This document shows, one piece after another, positions 1 through 8,316 of a DNA stretch of 24,095 bases. The notes beneath the pieces are model-generated. The model saw only the letters and a list, made by a program, of their open reading frames with translations, was not told the origin of the DNA and made no database searches. Both the position numbers and the translations under genes were made by a program. Source of the DNA: JBLHOS01 sp047623825 (GTDB taxonomy: Bacteria > Pseudomonadota > Alphaproteobacteria > Rhodobacterales > Rhodobacteraceae); the NCBI GenBank assembly GCA_047623825.1, contig JBLHOS010000048.1, positions 1-24,095 of the forward strand. Reading direction: 5' to 3'. How positions within the stretch are numbered: position 1 is the first letter of the stretch; each line of letters begins with the position of its first letter.

Positions 1-263
1 CTAACCACGCTAGCAATCGTATCAGAACAGCCCGGCGCACGGCCTCGGGTACCGCGTCATAGACCGGATCCAACAGGTACCAGATCAATACACTCCAGCG
101 CGGCATAGCTTTGCAAGCCGTCCGGCGATAGGCCAAGCAGATCAAGAGTAAATCCAGCAGACTCAGACGTGTGCACCATCGCGCCCAAGCAGAAGACCAG
201 GCAAAGTGACCCAACAACGATAGCCGTAATCTTCAACCAAAATTTATAAAAATTATGGGTCAT
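1..263 (-). pseudogene. Broken small membrane protein, cut by window edge
   Basis: Reading leftwards from an ATG at 263 (AAGGTGG upstream as ribosome site) the frame gives a short protein beginning MTHNFYKFWLKITAIVV, with one hydrophobic segment, running through FTLDLLGLSPDGLQSYAAL to a stop at 57. In the next frame the sequence continues sensibly from about 97 to the window edge, with WSVLIWYLL followed by DPVYDAVPEAVRRAVLI, which reads like the later membrane part of the same protein. The junction near 95-103 therefore carries a frameshift, and the stretch normally expected between QSYA and GWxVxIW seems missing, so a deletion of some 14-15 codons is likely. I recognise the type as a small multi-helix membrane protein of proteobacteria but not its function. 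It stands head to head with the decayed regulator at 378-1075, 114 bases away, the arrangement of a regulator and its target. The end beyond base 1 cannot be seen. Confidence 0.6.
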
Positions 264-377
264 ATCGGCCCACCTTGTTCTGTTCACCGTCACCTAGGCC
301 CGAGGCATGACGCATGACGCAAAAAATTGCGTGGTAGATAAATGACGGGCGTTTTGTTCCCCCGTTAAGCCGGGGCC

Positions 378-1075
378 ATGACACAGTTCAAGGGCACCGT
401 GCGCACATGGCATAAAGCCCGACGCCTCAGTCAGCTTGATCTGCGGTTTAGTCCACGGTCTCATGACTTTAGATGTCCTATCTCGAAACTGGTCGTGCGC
501 GCCCCAGTCGAGACATGATTGCGCGCTATCAAATGCTGCCCCACGCAGGATTTGCCGCACACTAATCCGGCCGCGGTTGGCAGGCGGAGGACATGGCATC
601 GATCCGCGCCGCCTTGTTGCACACTTTTACCAGCCACAGCCCCTACCCCACATTTGCGGTCGACAGGCTATGGATAGTCGTTCAGATGACCCACCCGACT
701 TGCAACTGTTTGGTCTTTTGGATATTAAAGTTTGCCAAAATTTGTTGGCGCATATTGTCTCAGGTCTTTTCCGTCAGGTGATCAAAAATTGGGCCGAAGT
801 GGCACATCATTCTGCCCAACGACTGCGTCCCAAAAAGTGTTTCACAAGGCGGGATCCCATCGCTTGACACGGTCGCCGAAAGGTTGGCCAGTGCCCAAAG
901 GTTTGGCACAGACACTTGGCCCCGTCGTCGCCTCAATCTTACAATATAGTGACATGCGCCCGTCCCGTTTTGCAAGAATCACACGATTCGGGATACCTCA
1001 GGATTTAACCCCCAATGACCTGAAAATAGGAATGTTCTTCCCGTCGGACGAGACAATTGAGGTAGCATTGTACTG
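378..1075 (+). pseudogene. Decayed XRE-family regulator (MmyB-like)
   Basis: Pieces of one helix-turn-helix regulator follow in the right order but in changing frames. Frame of 378: MTQFKGTVRTWHKARRLSQLDL, the start of the HTH. Frame of 473: MSYLETGRARPSRDMIAR, matching the typical HLSxxETGRAxPSRDM recognition-helix region, then AGFAAH and a stop at 563. Same frame from 593: MASIRAALL with SPYPTFAVDRLW, the start of the MmyB-type ligand-binding domain. Frame of 436 from about 700: LFGLLDIKV to NWAEVAHHSAQRLR. Frame of 732 from about 900: ARITRFGIPQDLTPND then IGMFFPSDE, the C-terminal end of that domain. The HTH is also damaged between SQLDL and MSYLE. The intact family is roughly 250-280 residues, which fits the span. 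At least three frame changes plus an in-frame stop make a working protein impossible. It presumably once controlled the divergent membrane gene at 1-263. Confidence 0.8.
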
Positions 1076-1232
1076 TCTGACCATTGATTGGATCTGCAAA
1101 ACAAGACCACACCTGACTTTTGATGGCCGCCACAGCATTCGGTACGGGGAGATGAACACATCAGCCACCCGTGACCTTTGACAGCCGCCACAGGCCTGCT
1201 AAAAGTGATTAAAGACATATAAAGGCAGCGGC

Positions 1233-1646
1233 ATGTCAGATCTTCCTGAGTTTTACTTCCGTATTCGCGAAAACGGTGCCGTCGTCTTTCGAATTGATAC
1301 TGAAAACCGGCAGCGTCGCATCGAGATGAACGAGATTGCCGTTGTGAATATCCGTAATGGCAATGTGAAACCGCATGGTGATCATTCACTGGATGCCGAA
1401 GAGCAGGAGGTTATTGCCACCTGGATGCAAGAGCGGCGCGCAGTTTTGGCAGAGCGCGACATCGACGATATTCACCGAGCTGTAGATCATCTAAACCTGA
1501 CGACGCAGTGGGCTCAGTCCCGCGCGACCGGCACGGAACTGGAAGATGTGACCGATCGGTTGCTGTTGGCGATGCATGATTTGCGCACGGTACTAGTGCG
1601 CAAGAAGGCAGATCGCTTGATGAAAGACATCGAAGCGGCGGAATAA
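1233..1646 (+). CDS. Conserved hypothetical protein, 137 aa
   Basis: Function unknown. The protein starts MSDLPEFYFRIRENGAVVFRI; an AAAGG ribosome site lies about 9 bases before the ATG. Roughly residues 1-50 look beta-rich, with alternating hydrophobic residues around VVFRIDTENRQRRIEM and IAVVNIRNG. Residues 55-137 look helical and charged (EEQEVIATWMQERRAVL, then LLLAMHDLRTVLVRKKADRL). There is no signal peptide or membrane segment, so it is probably cytoplasmic. The pattern is one I associate with a conserved single-domain Rhodobacteraceae protein without assigned role. It sits alone: decayed DNA upstream, and 132 bases to the amidohydrolase downstream on the same strand, which could be co-transcribed, though that gap is long for a tight operon. 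Codon use resembles its neighbours and there is no sign of damage. Confidence 0.85.
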   Translation: MSDLPEFYFRIRENGAVVFRIDTENRQRRIEMNEIAVVNIRNGNVKPHGDHSLDAEEQEVIATWMQERRAVLAERDIDDIHRAVDHLNLTTQWAQSRATGTELEDVTDRLLLAMHDLRTVLVRKKADRLMKDIEAAE

Positions 1647-1778
1647 TCCGCGTCAGGGCCGTTAAATAAGCCCCCCTCAGAGCAGCACAAATTTGTCCTC
1701 TGGATCTGCTCAATTCCCATTGTGTTTGGCACGCCTGACTGCTCATGTGCATAATGCTCAGTCAACGGAGATAGGACC

Positions 1779-3203
1779 ATGCGCAATACCCAACTTATCT
1801 GGGACAAGGTTGAGGATCATCGCCCCGATCTAATCGATCTGGCGGATCGTGTCTGGGGCATGCCAGAAACGCTATATGGCGAATTTCGGTCCTGTGCTGA
1901 GCATACTGAGATGTTGCGCGCCAAAGGATTTCGTCTCACACAAGAAGTGGCCGGGATCCCAACCGCCATCATGGGCGAGGCCGGTAGTGGCGGGCCGATC
2001 ATCGCGATTTTGGGCGAATATGATGCACTTCCAGGGTTAAGTCAGGTTGCAGGCATTGCCACGCAGCAACCCGTTGTGGCCGGCGGGCATGGTCACGGAT
2101 GCGGGCATAATCTGCTGGGATCCGCGGCCCTGCTGGCAGCCTGCGCCCTAAAGGACTGGCTAGAGGAAACCGGCACGCCCGGCCGCGTTCGATATTACGG
2201 CTGTCCAGCTGAAGAAGGCGGGGCCGCCAAAACATTTATGGTGCGCGAAGGGGTCTTTGGCGATGTCGATGCCGCCATCACCTGGCATCCAGATTGCATG
2301 ACAAGAGTTGATGATCCCGAAAGTCTGGCCAACACGCGGATGGATTTCACTTTTCACGGACGTGCCTCCCACGCGGCTGGAAGCCCCCACTTGGGACGCT
2401 CCGCCCTTGATGCAGTTGAGCTGATGTCGGTTGGCGTCAACTATATGCGGGAACATTCGGTTCAAGATGCGCGCATTCACTATGCCTATCTTGATGCAGG
2501 GGGCATCGCGCCCAACGTGGTTCAGGCCAAGGCAACCGTGCGGTATGCGATCCGTGCCCTACAACTGGCCGACATGCTGGCGCTGGTAGAGCGGGTCAAG
2601 AACGTCGCGCGCGGCGCAGCATTAATGACTGAAACTCAGGTCGAGATGGCGGTTTTTTCGGCCGTTTCCAATAATCTTGTCAATGAAACGATGGACCACA
2701 CGATGCAGCGCGCACTTGAGGAATTGGGCGGCGTTCCGTTTGATGAGGCCGACCGGCTCTACGCCAGCGCAATTCAGGCAACACTATCAACGGATGATAT
2801 CGCAGCGCCCTACAAGATCGTGGCGCAGACCCCGCGCATGGATGAACCATTGTGCGACTACATCGTGCCCCTGCGTCCCGGCGGAGAGAAGATGGTCGGC
2901 TCAACTGATGTGGCGGACGTGACTTGGACCGTCCCCACAACCGAGGTTCTGGTGGCTACCCATGCGATTGGCACACCGGGCCACAGCTGGCAGATCACCG
3001 CACAGGGCAAGTCACCTGCAGCCCACAAGGGAATGACCCATGCGGCCAAGGCAATGGCGCGCTGTGCCGAGATGCTGTTTCTGGATCCGCCGCTTTTGGC
3101 TGAGGCCAAGGCAGAGCACGCCCGCAGGTTGACGCAAACGCCCTATATTTGTCCCCTGCCCGATGATCTGAAACCGCCGTTGGTTCCGCGCCCAGCCGAG
3201 TAG
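1779..3203 (+). CDS. M20 family amidohydrolase (AbgB-like peptidase), 474 aa
   Basis: A zinc or manganese amidohydrolase of the M20D group, related to AbgB (p-aminobenzoyl-glutamate hydrolase subunit) and aminoacylases; such enzymes cleave amide bonds of N-acylated amino acids in the cytoplasm. Visible motifs: GEYDALPGLSQ from residue 79, GHGCGHN with likely metal ligands C108 and H110, PAEEGG with E145/E146, WHP with H170, and a late H416 in AHKGMTHAA. The middle segment (about 185-305, beginning DFTFHGRASHAAGSPHLGRSALDA) is the dimerisation or lid domain. The length is normal for AbgB. The start at 1779 has GGAGATAGG just upstream. No AbgA or AbgT partner is seen nearby, so the substrate cannot be named; a general N-acyl amino acid or dipeptide hydrolase is equally possible. 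A hairpin at 3386-3418 probably ends the transcript. Confidence 0.88.
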   Translation: MRNTQLIWDKVEDHRPDLIDLADRVWGMPETLYGEFRSCAEHTEMLRAKGFRLTQEVAGIPTAIMGEAGSGGPIIAILGEYDALPGLSQVAGIATQQPVVAGGHGHGCGHNLLGSAALLAACALKDWLEETGTPGRVRYYGCPAEEGGAAKTFMVREGVFGDVDAAITWHPDCMTRVDDPESLANTRMDFTFHGRASHAAGSPHLGRSALDAVELMSVGVNYMREHSVQDARIHYAYLDAGGIAPNVVQAKATVRYAIRALQLADMLALVERVKNVARGAALMTETQVEMAVFSAVSNNLVNETMDHTMQRALEELGGVPFDEADRLYASAIQATLSTDDIAAPYKIVAQTPRMDEPLCDYIVPLRPGGEKMVGSTDVADVTWTVPTTEVLVATHAIGTPGHSWQITAQGKSPAAHKGMTHAAKAMARCAEMLFLDPPLLAEAKAEHARRLTQTPYICPLPDDLKPPLVPRPAE

Positions 3204-3385
3204 CGCTGCGTAATGTGGTTGCGCGGCAACCGCCAGATCACGACCAGACCAACAAAAATGACCACCCATCCAGGGGCGCGTTTTGATGACACGCGCTAGG
3301 GTATTCTATCTGCACCGCACCACTGAGGATCGATCAGGCCACCGCCGCAGAGACGCGGCTATGTTGGATCAGATCTTTTGGGCCC

Positions 3386-3424
3386 TGTGTGGGGACCGAT
3401 ATAATCAGTCCCCACACATCTTAT
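3386..3424. terminator. Hairpin between convergent genes
   Basis: A perfect 11-bp stem (TGTGTGGGGAC pairing with GTCCCCACACA) encloses an 11-base loop and is followed by TCTTATT. It lies between the plus-strand amidohydrolase and the minus-strand SIMPL gene, where a terminator for one or both is expected. The T-run is imperfect, so strength is uncertain. Confidence 0.65.
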
Positions 3425-3474
3425 TGCACTGGATTTAGTGCCAAGGCCAAGCCAAACCTTCCAGTCCCAGTTGC

Positions 3475-4173
3475 CTAATCGATGATCTCATAGACGATTG
3501 TCACGGTGACGCCGATCGTCACTTCGCCACCCGCAACGGGCACTGAGGCATCCCGAAATGCCGACATGGCCATCATCTCTGGCCGTGGGTCACCCCCAAA
3601 GCTATCTTCGGAAAAGCTGCGGATCCCCACAATATCAAATCCTGCGGCCTCCGAATAAAGCGTAGCTTTGGCCTGGGCATCCGCGACCGCAGCGCGGCGC
3701 GCGTCGGCCAATGCGGGACCGGGTTCATTCAAACCAAACGTCAGACCGCGAAACTGGTTAGCACCATCGCGCACAACTGTGTCGAGCACGCCACCCAAGC
3801 CCCCAAGATCGCGAACCCGGACGCTTAGATCATTGGTCACTGCAAATCCCAAGATCTCCGGGCGCCAATTTTCTGGTACGCCGTTGCGCGGTGGACTACT
3901 CCAGATCGGATTAACGCTGAACTCGGCGGTTTGCACATCACGCTCAGCAATGCCCGCGGCCGCAAGCGTCGCCAAGATACCAGCGACCTGTGCGCTGTTT
4001 TCCGCCACCGCGGTCGCGGCAACTGCATTTTCAGTTACAACACCCAGACGGATTGTGGCCATATCAGGGGGGGTTGCCACCTCACCACGCCCCGATAGCG
4101 TCAGAACAGACCCATCATCTGCCAAGGCTGGGCTGGCCAAAATCAATGCAAAAACAAGTAAAAGTCGTTTCAT
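3475..4173 (-). CDS. SIMPL domain (DUF541) secreted protein, 232 aa
   Basis: A periplasmic protein of the SIMPL/DUF541 (YggE-like) family, whose members are linked to oxidative stress tolerance in some bacteria but have no defined biochemical activity. MKRLLLVFALILASPALA is a clear Sec signal peptide with cleavage expected after ALA. The mature protein opens with LTLSGRGEVATPPDMATIRLGV, the family's hallmark N-terminal strand. AVADAQAKATLYSEAAGF in the second half is the typical helix before the C-terminal sheet ending EVTIGVTVTIVYEI. The length is normal. Upstream, AGGGAATAG provides a ribosome site about 9 bases before the ATG. It is transcribed alone, divergent from the large gene beginning at 4338, with about 160 bases between them that must hold both promoters. 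Confidence 0.9.
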   Translation of the reverse strand: MKRLLLVFALILASPALADDGSVLTLSGRGEVATPPDMATIRLGVVTENAVAATAVAENSAQVAGILATLAAAGIAERDVQTAEFSVNPIWSSPPRNGVPENWRPEILGFAVTNDLSVRVRDLGGLGGVLDTVVRDGANQFRGLTFGLNEPGPALADARRAAVADAQAKATLYSEAAGFDIVGIRSFSEDSFGGDPRPEMMAMSAFRDASVPVAGGEVTIGVTVTIVYEIID

Positions 4174-4337
4174 CGATTCTATTCCCTTTTGAAAGTCGAC
4201 AGATCAACTTAAGTTAAACATTGCGGATCGCGATAGCCGCAAGCGGGAGTATCTTCATTAATGGCAAATTCCTGCCAAACAAGAAACCGGACTGGGAAGG
4301 CGGGACCGCAAGGGACCCGAAATGGCTTAGATCATCC

Positions 4338-6824
4338 ATGACACCTGAAATTGCCCTATTCCTTTCATCGGATGGTATTGCACTGGCCCATCGCCAGCCG
4401 GGCGGCAACTGGGCGCGGGTTGGGCATACAACCTTGGATACCGATGATCTGGCTAACAACTTAGCTGCAATGCATAAGATCGCAGTAGTGCGCGCAGGCG
4501 CTGCGTTCAAAACATTGCTGGTGCTGCCGAATGAGCAGATCCTCTATACAACGATCACGGCCCCCGGCTCCAATGACGTGACCCGAATGGCCCGGATCCG
4601 CGAACAGCTGGATGGGTTAACCCCATACAAAGTAAATGATTTGGTCTTTGATTGGCTTGAGCTGGAGTATGACCGCGTAAAAATCGCCGTGATCGCCCGT
4701 GAAACGCTGGCTGAGGCAAATGCGTTTGCCACCGAACATGGCTTTATAGCTGTTGCTTTTGCCGCCGATCCAAAACCCGAAAATTACCCATTGATCCCGG
4801 TCTTTGGAACAAATGGTTCGGACGCCTTGGATCTTGGACCGCAAGGTTTGACCGATGGTCCGGACCTGTGGCAGCCACCTGAACCTGAACCTAAAACTGT
4901 CCTGATTGCGCCCAAACCGATTGGGACACCTGCGCCTAATTCCGCACCTGAGCTTGAGGCGGCACCCGAGGTTGGGTCGGCGTCGCAGGCCGCTGAAAAA
5001 GATAACTCCGACGACGCTCCAGCGACCCTGCCAAGTGGGTTTGGCGCCCGTCGCGGCGCTGCCGCCCCCTCCATCACAGCCGGCAAACTGGTCAGTGAAC
5101 GCAAGACCCGGTTTGCAGTTGGGCTGGCAAAGGGTGGACAAATCCCGATACCGATCGTCGCCACCGCAGCACCGGAACGTATTGCAACAGGTCTCAGCGC
5201 CGGCGATCGTCCGGAATCGCGACCTGCAGCACGACCAACCATAGCCCCGGTTTTGCAGGTTGATGACCCGCACGCCCCCCTTCAGAGGTCGAATGACACG
5301 CTAACAAGCACCCAGACGCCACGACAAGACCGACCGCCCGTGACCTGGTCTGAGCGTTTTCGCCAGAGGACCGCGCGCCCAAGTGCAATTGCAGTCGGGG
5401 CCGGCAGCGTCGTTGATCCAGTCGCTGATGCGCCGATTACAAATGGCCTGCTGGCTCGCAAAGTAACCGAGGCCTCATCGCGCGGGCCTACCGCAAAGGT
5501 CGGCCTAATCCTGACATTGGTCTTGCTGGTCATGCTGGCACTGGTTGCTGTCTGGTCAGTGGTTTTCTTGCCCGACAGTAGATTGGCACGGCTGTTTAGC
5601 CGTGAGTCTGGGCAAGTTGTTGTCGCCGATCTGCCTCAAGCCCCTTTTGTGGCCGATGATCCAGAGGAAAGCTCAGATCTGGCCGCCATTGGGCCGGACA
5701 CAACCGGCGCGGTGCCCGAAAGCTTCCTTGAAACTGCTGCCCTGCCCGATATCGATGCAGATATTGATATGGGGCCCGATCCGGTCATGCTTGAAACACT
5801 TTTGCCGACGGAGGAGGAGACCAGTGCGTTTTACGCCCAAAGCGGTGTGTGGCAGCGTCCACCTGTTTTGTACGACGTGCCTCTGGGCGAGGAATTAGAT
5901 GAAATCTCGATCTCTGGTCTGGATGAACCAGTCCGCAATCTCGATGCCCTTGCGCTTTATATGCCAGAGTTTTTGCCCAGCTTTGATGTCGTAGCCCCCT
6001 TCCCGTCACCTGCCCCCGCGGGCACAACATTTGTGCTGGATGAGTCGGGTCGCGTGCGTCCAACGCCGCAAGGCGCGTTGAGTGCCAATGGTGTTCTAAT
6101 TTTTGCGGGCGCCCCATCCGTCGCGTCTGTGCCACGACCCACAACCGAGGCTGACGTTGCAGCTGTTGCCGCCGAAACCGCCTTGACCGACATCGCGAAT
6201 GCTGTGCTGAGGACATTCCGCCCGACCGCGCGTCCCAGTGATCTGGGTGAACGAGTGGAGCGTCAGCAACTGGGCGGACTGACGTCACGAGAACTGGCAG
6301 GGTTCCGTCCGACCGCGCGCCCTTTGTCGGTTCAGCAATTAGCACAAGAGGCCGTGGCCCTGACTGCCGCACAAAACGCGATTGCAACTGAGATTACGGG
6401 CGAAGATACCGCCGCTGCCAGCCTGTTGCAGGCAAGCCCTCTGGCAATTGCAACCTCACGCATGCCAACCCTACGACCCGCCGATATAGACCGCATTGTT
6501 GCCAGCGCCACGGCAAGCGCCCCCCAGACCCAAACCGCCGCAGCGCCTGCCGCGGTTATAACGACCCCCAATATTCCAAGCAGTGCATCGGTCACCCGCG
6601 CGGCCACGATCGACAATGCCATAAACCTGCGAGAGGTCAGCCTGATCGGCGTCTCAGGCGCACCATCAGACCGAACGGCCCTTGTCCGGCTGCCATCGGG
6701 GCAGATCTTGCGGTTGGGCGTTGGGGATCGGGTCGATGGCGGGCAAGTAGCCGCAATCGGTGAAAGTACGTTGCAATACGTCAAAAGTGGTCGCAGCATC
6801 ACACTCGAAGTACCGTCAGGCTAA
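4338..6824 (+). CDS. Large one-TM protein with PilM/GspL-like and PilP/GspC-like ends, 828 aa
   Basis: Starting at MTPEIALFLSSDGIALAHR, roughly residues 1-160 resemble the actin-like fold of PilM/GspL-type pilus or secretion proteins (LFLSSDGIALAHRQPGG, then LVLPNEQILYTTI, IREQLDGLTPYKVNDL, VKIAVIARETL). A proline- and alanine-rich linker follows to about 380, then one transmembrane helix (GLILTLVLLVMLALVAVWSVV, about 387-407), then a long disordered outer segment with repeated RPTARP-type motifs (codons near 6223 and 6310, plus variants). The last 60 residues (LIGVSGAPSDRTALVRLPSG, LRLGVGDRVDGGQVAAIGES) match the PilP/GspC HR-type domain. The protein is probably in the inner membrane with its N-terminus in the cytoplasm. 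The frame opens earlier, at a TTG at 4221, but conservation suggests the ATG at 4338, although its ribosome site is weak. No other pilus or secretion gene is present, so the role is inference only. It converges on mgtE, with 9 bases between stops. Confidence 0.75.
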   Translation: MTPEIALFLSSDGIALAHRQPGGNWARVGHTTLDTDDLANNLAAMHKIAVVRAGAAFKTLLVLPNEQILYTTITAPGSNDVTRMARIREQLDGLTPYKVNDLVFDWLELEYDRVKIAVIARETLAEANAFATEHGFIAVAFAADPKPENYPLIPVFGTNGSDALDLGPQGLTDGPDLWQPPEPEPKTVLIAPKPIGTPAPNSAPELEAAPEVGSASQAAEKDNSDDAPATLPSGFGARRGAAAPSITAGKLVSERKTRFAVGLAKGGQIPIPIVATAAPERIATGLSAGDRPESRPAARPTIAPVLQVDDPHAPLQRSNDTLTSTQTPRQDRPPVTWSERFRQRTARPSAIAVGAGSVVDPVADAPITNGLLARKVTEASSRGPTAKVGLILTLVLLVMLALVAVWSVVFLPDSRLARLFSRESGQVVVADLPQAPFVADDPEESSDLAAIGPDTTGAVPESFLETAALPDIDADIDMGPDPVMLETLLPTEEETSAFYAQSGVWQRPPVLYDVPLGEELDEISISGLDEPVRNLDALALYMPEFLPSFDVVAPFPSPAPAGTTFVLDESGRVRPTPQGALSANGVLIFAGAPSVASVPRPTTEADVAAVAAETALTDIANAVLRTFRPTARPSDLGERVERQQLGGLTSRELAGFRPTARPLSVQQLAQEAVALTAAQNAIATEITGEDTAAASLLQASPLAIATSRMPTLRPADIDRIVASATASAPQTQTAAAPAAVITTPNIPSSASVTRAATIDNAINLREVSLIGVSGAPSDRTALVRLPSGQILRLGVGDRVDGGQVAAIGESTLQYVKSGRSITLEVPSG

Positions 6825-6837
6825 CGCTTGTCGTTAG
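6821..6837. repeat. Inverted repeat containing both stop codons
   Basis: CTAACG, a 5-base spacer and CGTTAG form a perfect 6-bp inverted repeat. The TAA of the plus-strand gene and the TAA of minus-strand mgtE lie in opposite arms. There is no T-run, so this may be a weak two-way hairpin or coincidence. Confidence 0.45.
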
Positions 6838-8219
6838 AACAGCACCCAAGCGGCCAGTCCCAAAAACGCAAAGAAACCAACGACATCAGTGACAGTTGTC
6901 ACAAACGCACCTGAGGCCAGCGCCGGGTCGATTTTCAGGCGATCCAGTGCCACAGGGATCAAAATTCCGGCCAGTCCCGCGATCACAAGATTGATCACCA
7001 TAGCTGCCGCAATCACCATCCCCAGCAGCGATGAGCCAAACCAGATCACGCCAACAACACCCATCACAGTGGCGAATATCAGTCCGTTGATCAGGCCAAC
7101 GCCCGCCTCACGCCGGACCACCCGCATCAGGTTTGATCCAGTCAAATCCTTGGTTGCCAACGCGCGAACAGCAACAGTCAGCGATTGCGTCCCAGCATTG
7201 CCGCCCATAGAGGCCACGATCGGCATCAACACGGCCAACGCTACAAATTGACTGATCGTGCCCTCAAACTGCGCTATGACAAGTGAGGCAAGGATTGCCG
7301 TAACCAGATTGACCGCCAACCATGGCAAACGGCGCTTGGTGGTTTCCAAAATCCGGTCGCTGATACTGCTGTCACCGACACCGGCCAACCGCATCAGGTC
7401 TTCTTCGGCCTGCTCATCGAGAACAATCATCGCGTCATCTATTGTGATTACGCCGACCAAACGCCCGACATCATCCACGACGGGGGCCGAGATCAAGTGG
7501 TACTGGTTGAACGCGTAGGCCACGTCCCCCTCGGGTTGGCCAACGCTCATCACTCGAAAGCTGTCTTCGGTGATTTCCCTCAACATCGCTTCTCGCCGTG
7601 TTGACAGCAGTCGGCCCAGCGATACATGCCCCAGCGGTTTCATGCGCGGATCAACCAAGATCACATGGTAGAACTGTTCCGGCAGATCGTCTTTGGTGCT
7701 GCGCAGGTAATCAATGGTCTCTCCGACGCTCCAATGCTCAGGCGCGCGCACTGTTTCGCGCTGCATCAAGCGACCGGCACTGCCCTCACGGTAGCCAAGT
7801 GCCTGTTGAACGGCGGCCCGGTCAACGGCGTCCAGCGCATCCAGGATCGCCTCTTGCTGATCGTCTTCCAGATCTTCCAGCAAGTCGACAACATCGTCGC
7901 TGTCCAGTCCACGGACGGCTGCCGCAACCAGATGAACCGGCAGCAGCGTAATAACGTCTTCGCGCAGGCTTTCATCCAGCTCTGACAGCACGTCGCCATC
8001 AATGCCCGACGACCAGACCGACAAGAACCGCGCCCGCTCACCATAAGACATCTGTTCCAGAAGGTCGGCGATGTCGGCCGGATGCAACGGCTCCATTAGC
8101 GCGTCGATTGCAGCGATGTCGGCTGCATCAAGTGCGAGCAGAACCTGACCCGCCAGTGCCTTGTCTAGCGCGTAGTTGCCCCGGTCTTGGCCAGATGTTT
8201 GCTCGATGCTGTCTGCCAT
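6834..8219 (-). CDS. mgtE: Magnesium transporter MgtE, 461 aa
   Basis: A Mg2+-selective channel of the inner membrane. The N-terminal superhelical MgtE-N domain covers about residues 35-140 (LHPADIADLLEQM, DSDDVVDLLEDLEDDQQEAIL, with many acidic residues that bind regulatory Mg2+). Two CBS domains follow at about 145-265 (GRLMQRETVRAPEHWSVGET, AYAFNQYHLISAPVVDDVGR, GVITIDDA). A plug helix leads into five membrane helices from about 295 (LPWLAVNLVTAILASLVIA, VLMPIVASMGGNAGTQSL, and the last helix with ASGAFVTTVTDVVGFF, whose aspartate matches the pore residue of the family). The length is normal and nothing is missing. AGGA lies 5 bases before the ATG. It is divergent from guanine deaminase; only about 97 bases separate the two starts. 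No Mg2+ riboswitch could fit the short leader, so control is likely at the protein level through the cytoplasmic Mg2+ sensor. Confidence 0.96.
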   Translation of the reverse strand: MADSIEQTSGQDRGNYALDKALAGQVLLALDAADIAAIDALMEPLHPADIADLLEQMSYGERARFLSVWSSGIDGDVLSELDESLREDVITLLPVHLVAAAVRGLDSDDVVDLLEDLEDDQQEAILDALDAVDRAAVQQALGYREGSAGRLMQRETVRAPEHWSVGETIDYLRSTKDDLPEQFYHVILVDPRMKPLGHVSLGRLLSTRREAMLREITEDSFRVMSVGQPEGDVAYAFNQYHLISAPVVDDVGRLVGVITIDDAMIVLDEQAEEDLMRLAGVGDSSISDRILETTKRRLPWLAVNLVTAILASLVIAQFEGTISQFVALAVLMPIVASMGGNAGTQSLTVAVRALATKDLTGSNLMRVVRREAGVGLINGLIFATVMGVVGVIWFGSSLLGMVIAAAMVINLVIAGLAGILIPVALDRLKIDPALASGAFVTTVTDVVGFFAFLGLAAWVLF

Positions 8220-8316
8220 CTGTTCCTCGACTTCTTATGCTTGCGTTTTGGTCTAACATAGCGCGTCGGTCGAGGCTATGACTGGAAGGTATTGGTTTGT
8301 GGTTTGGAGCCGAAAA

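Noticed and set aside
979..1389. Minus-strand frame across the decayed regulator end and the small conserved gene
   Set aside because: It runs antisense to the well-supported gene at 1233-1646 and has no recognisable content.
1687..1696. 10-bp palindrome ACAAATTTGT upstream of the amidohydrolase
   Set aside because: Too short and AT-rich to separate from chance; no second copy seen.
3195..3300. Minus-strand hydrophobic stretch reading WVVIFVGLVVIWRLPR
   Set aside because: Looks like a membrane helix, but the frame is short, bounded by stops, with no start or ribosome site. It could be a relic, but too little is left to name.
4617..5273. 218-codon minus-strand frame
   Set aside because: Antisense shadow of the large membrane protein gene; rich in Cys, Arg and Gly with no domain pattern.
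5785..6387. 200-codon minus-strand frame within the large membrane protein gene
   Set aside because: Shadow of the plus-strand gene; Arg/Pro-rich composition is typical of antisense translation of GC-rich DNA.
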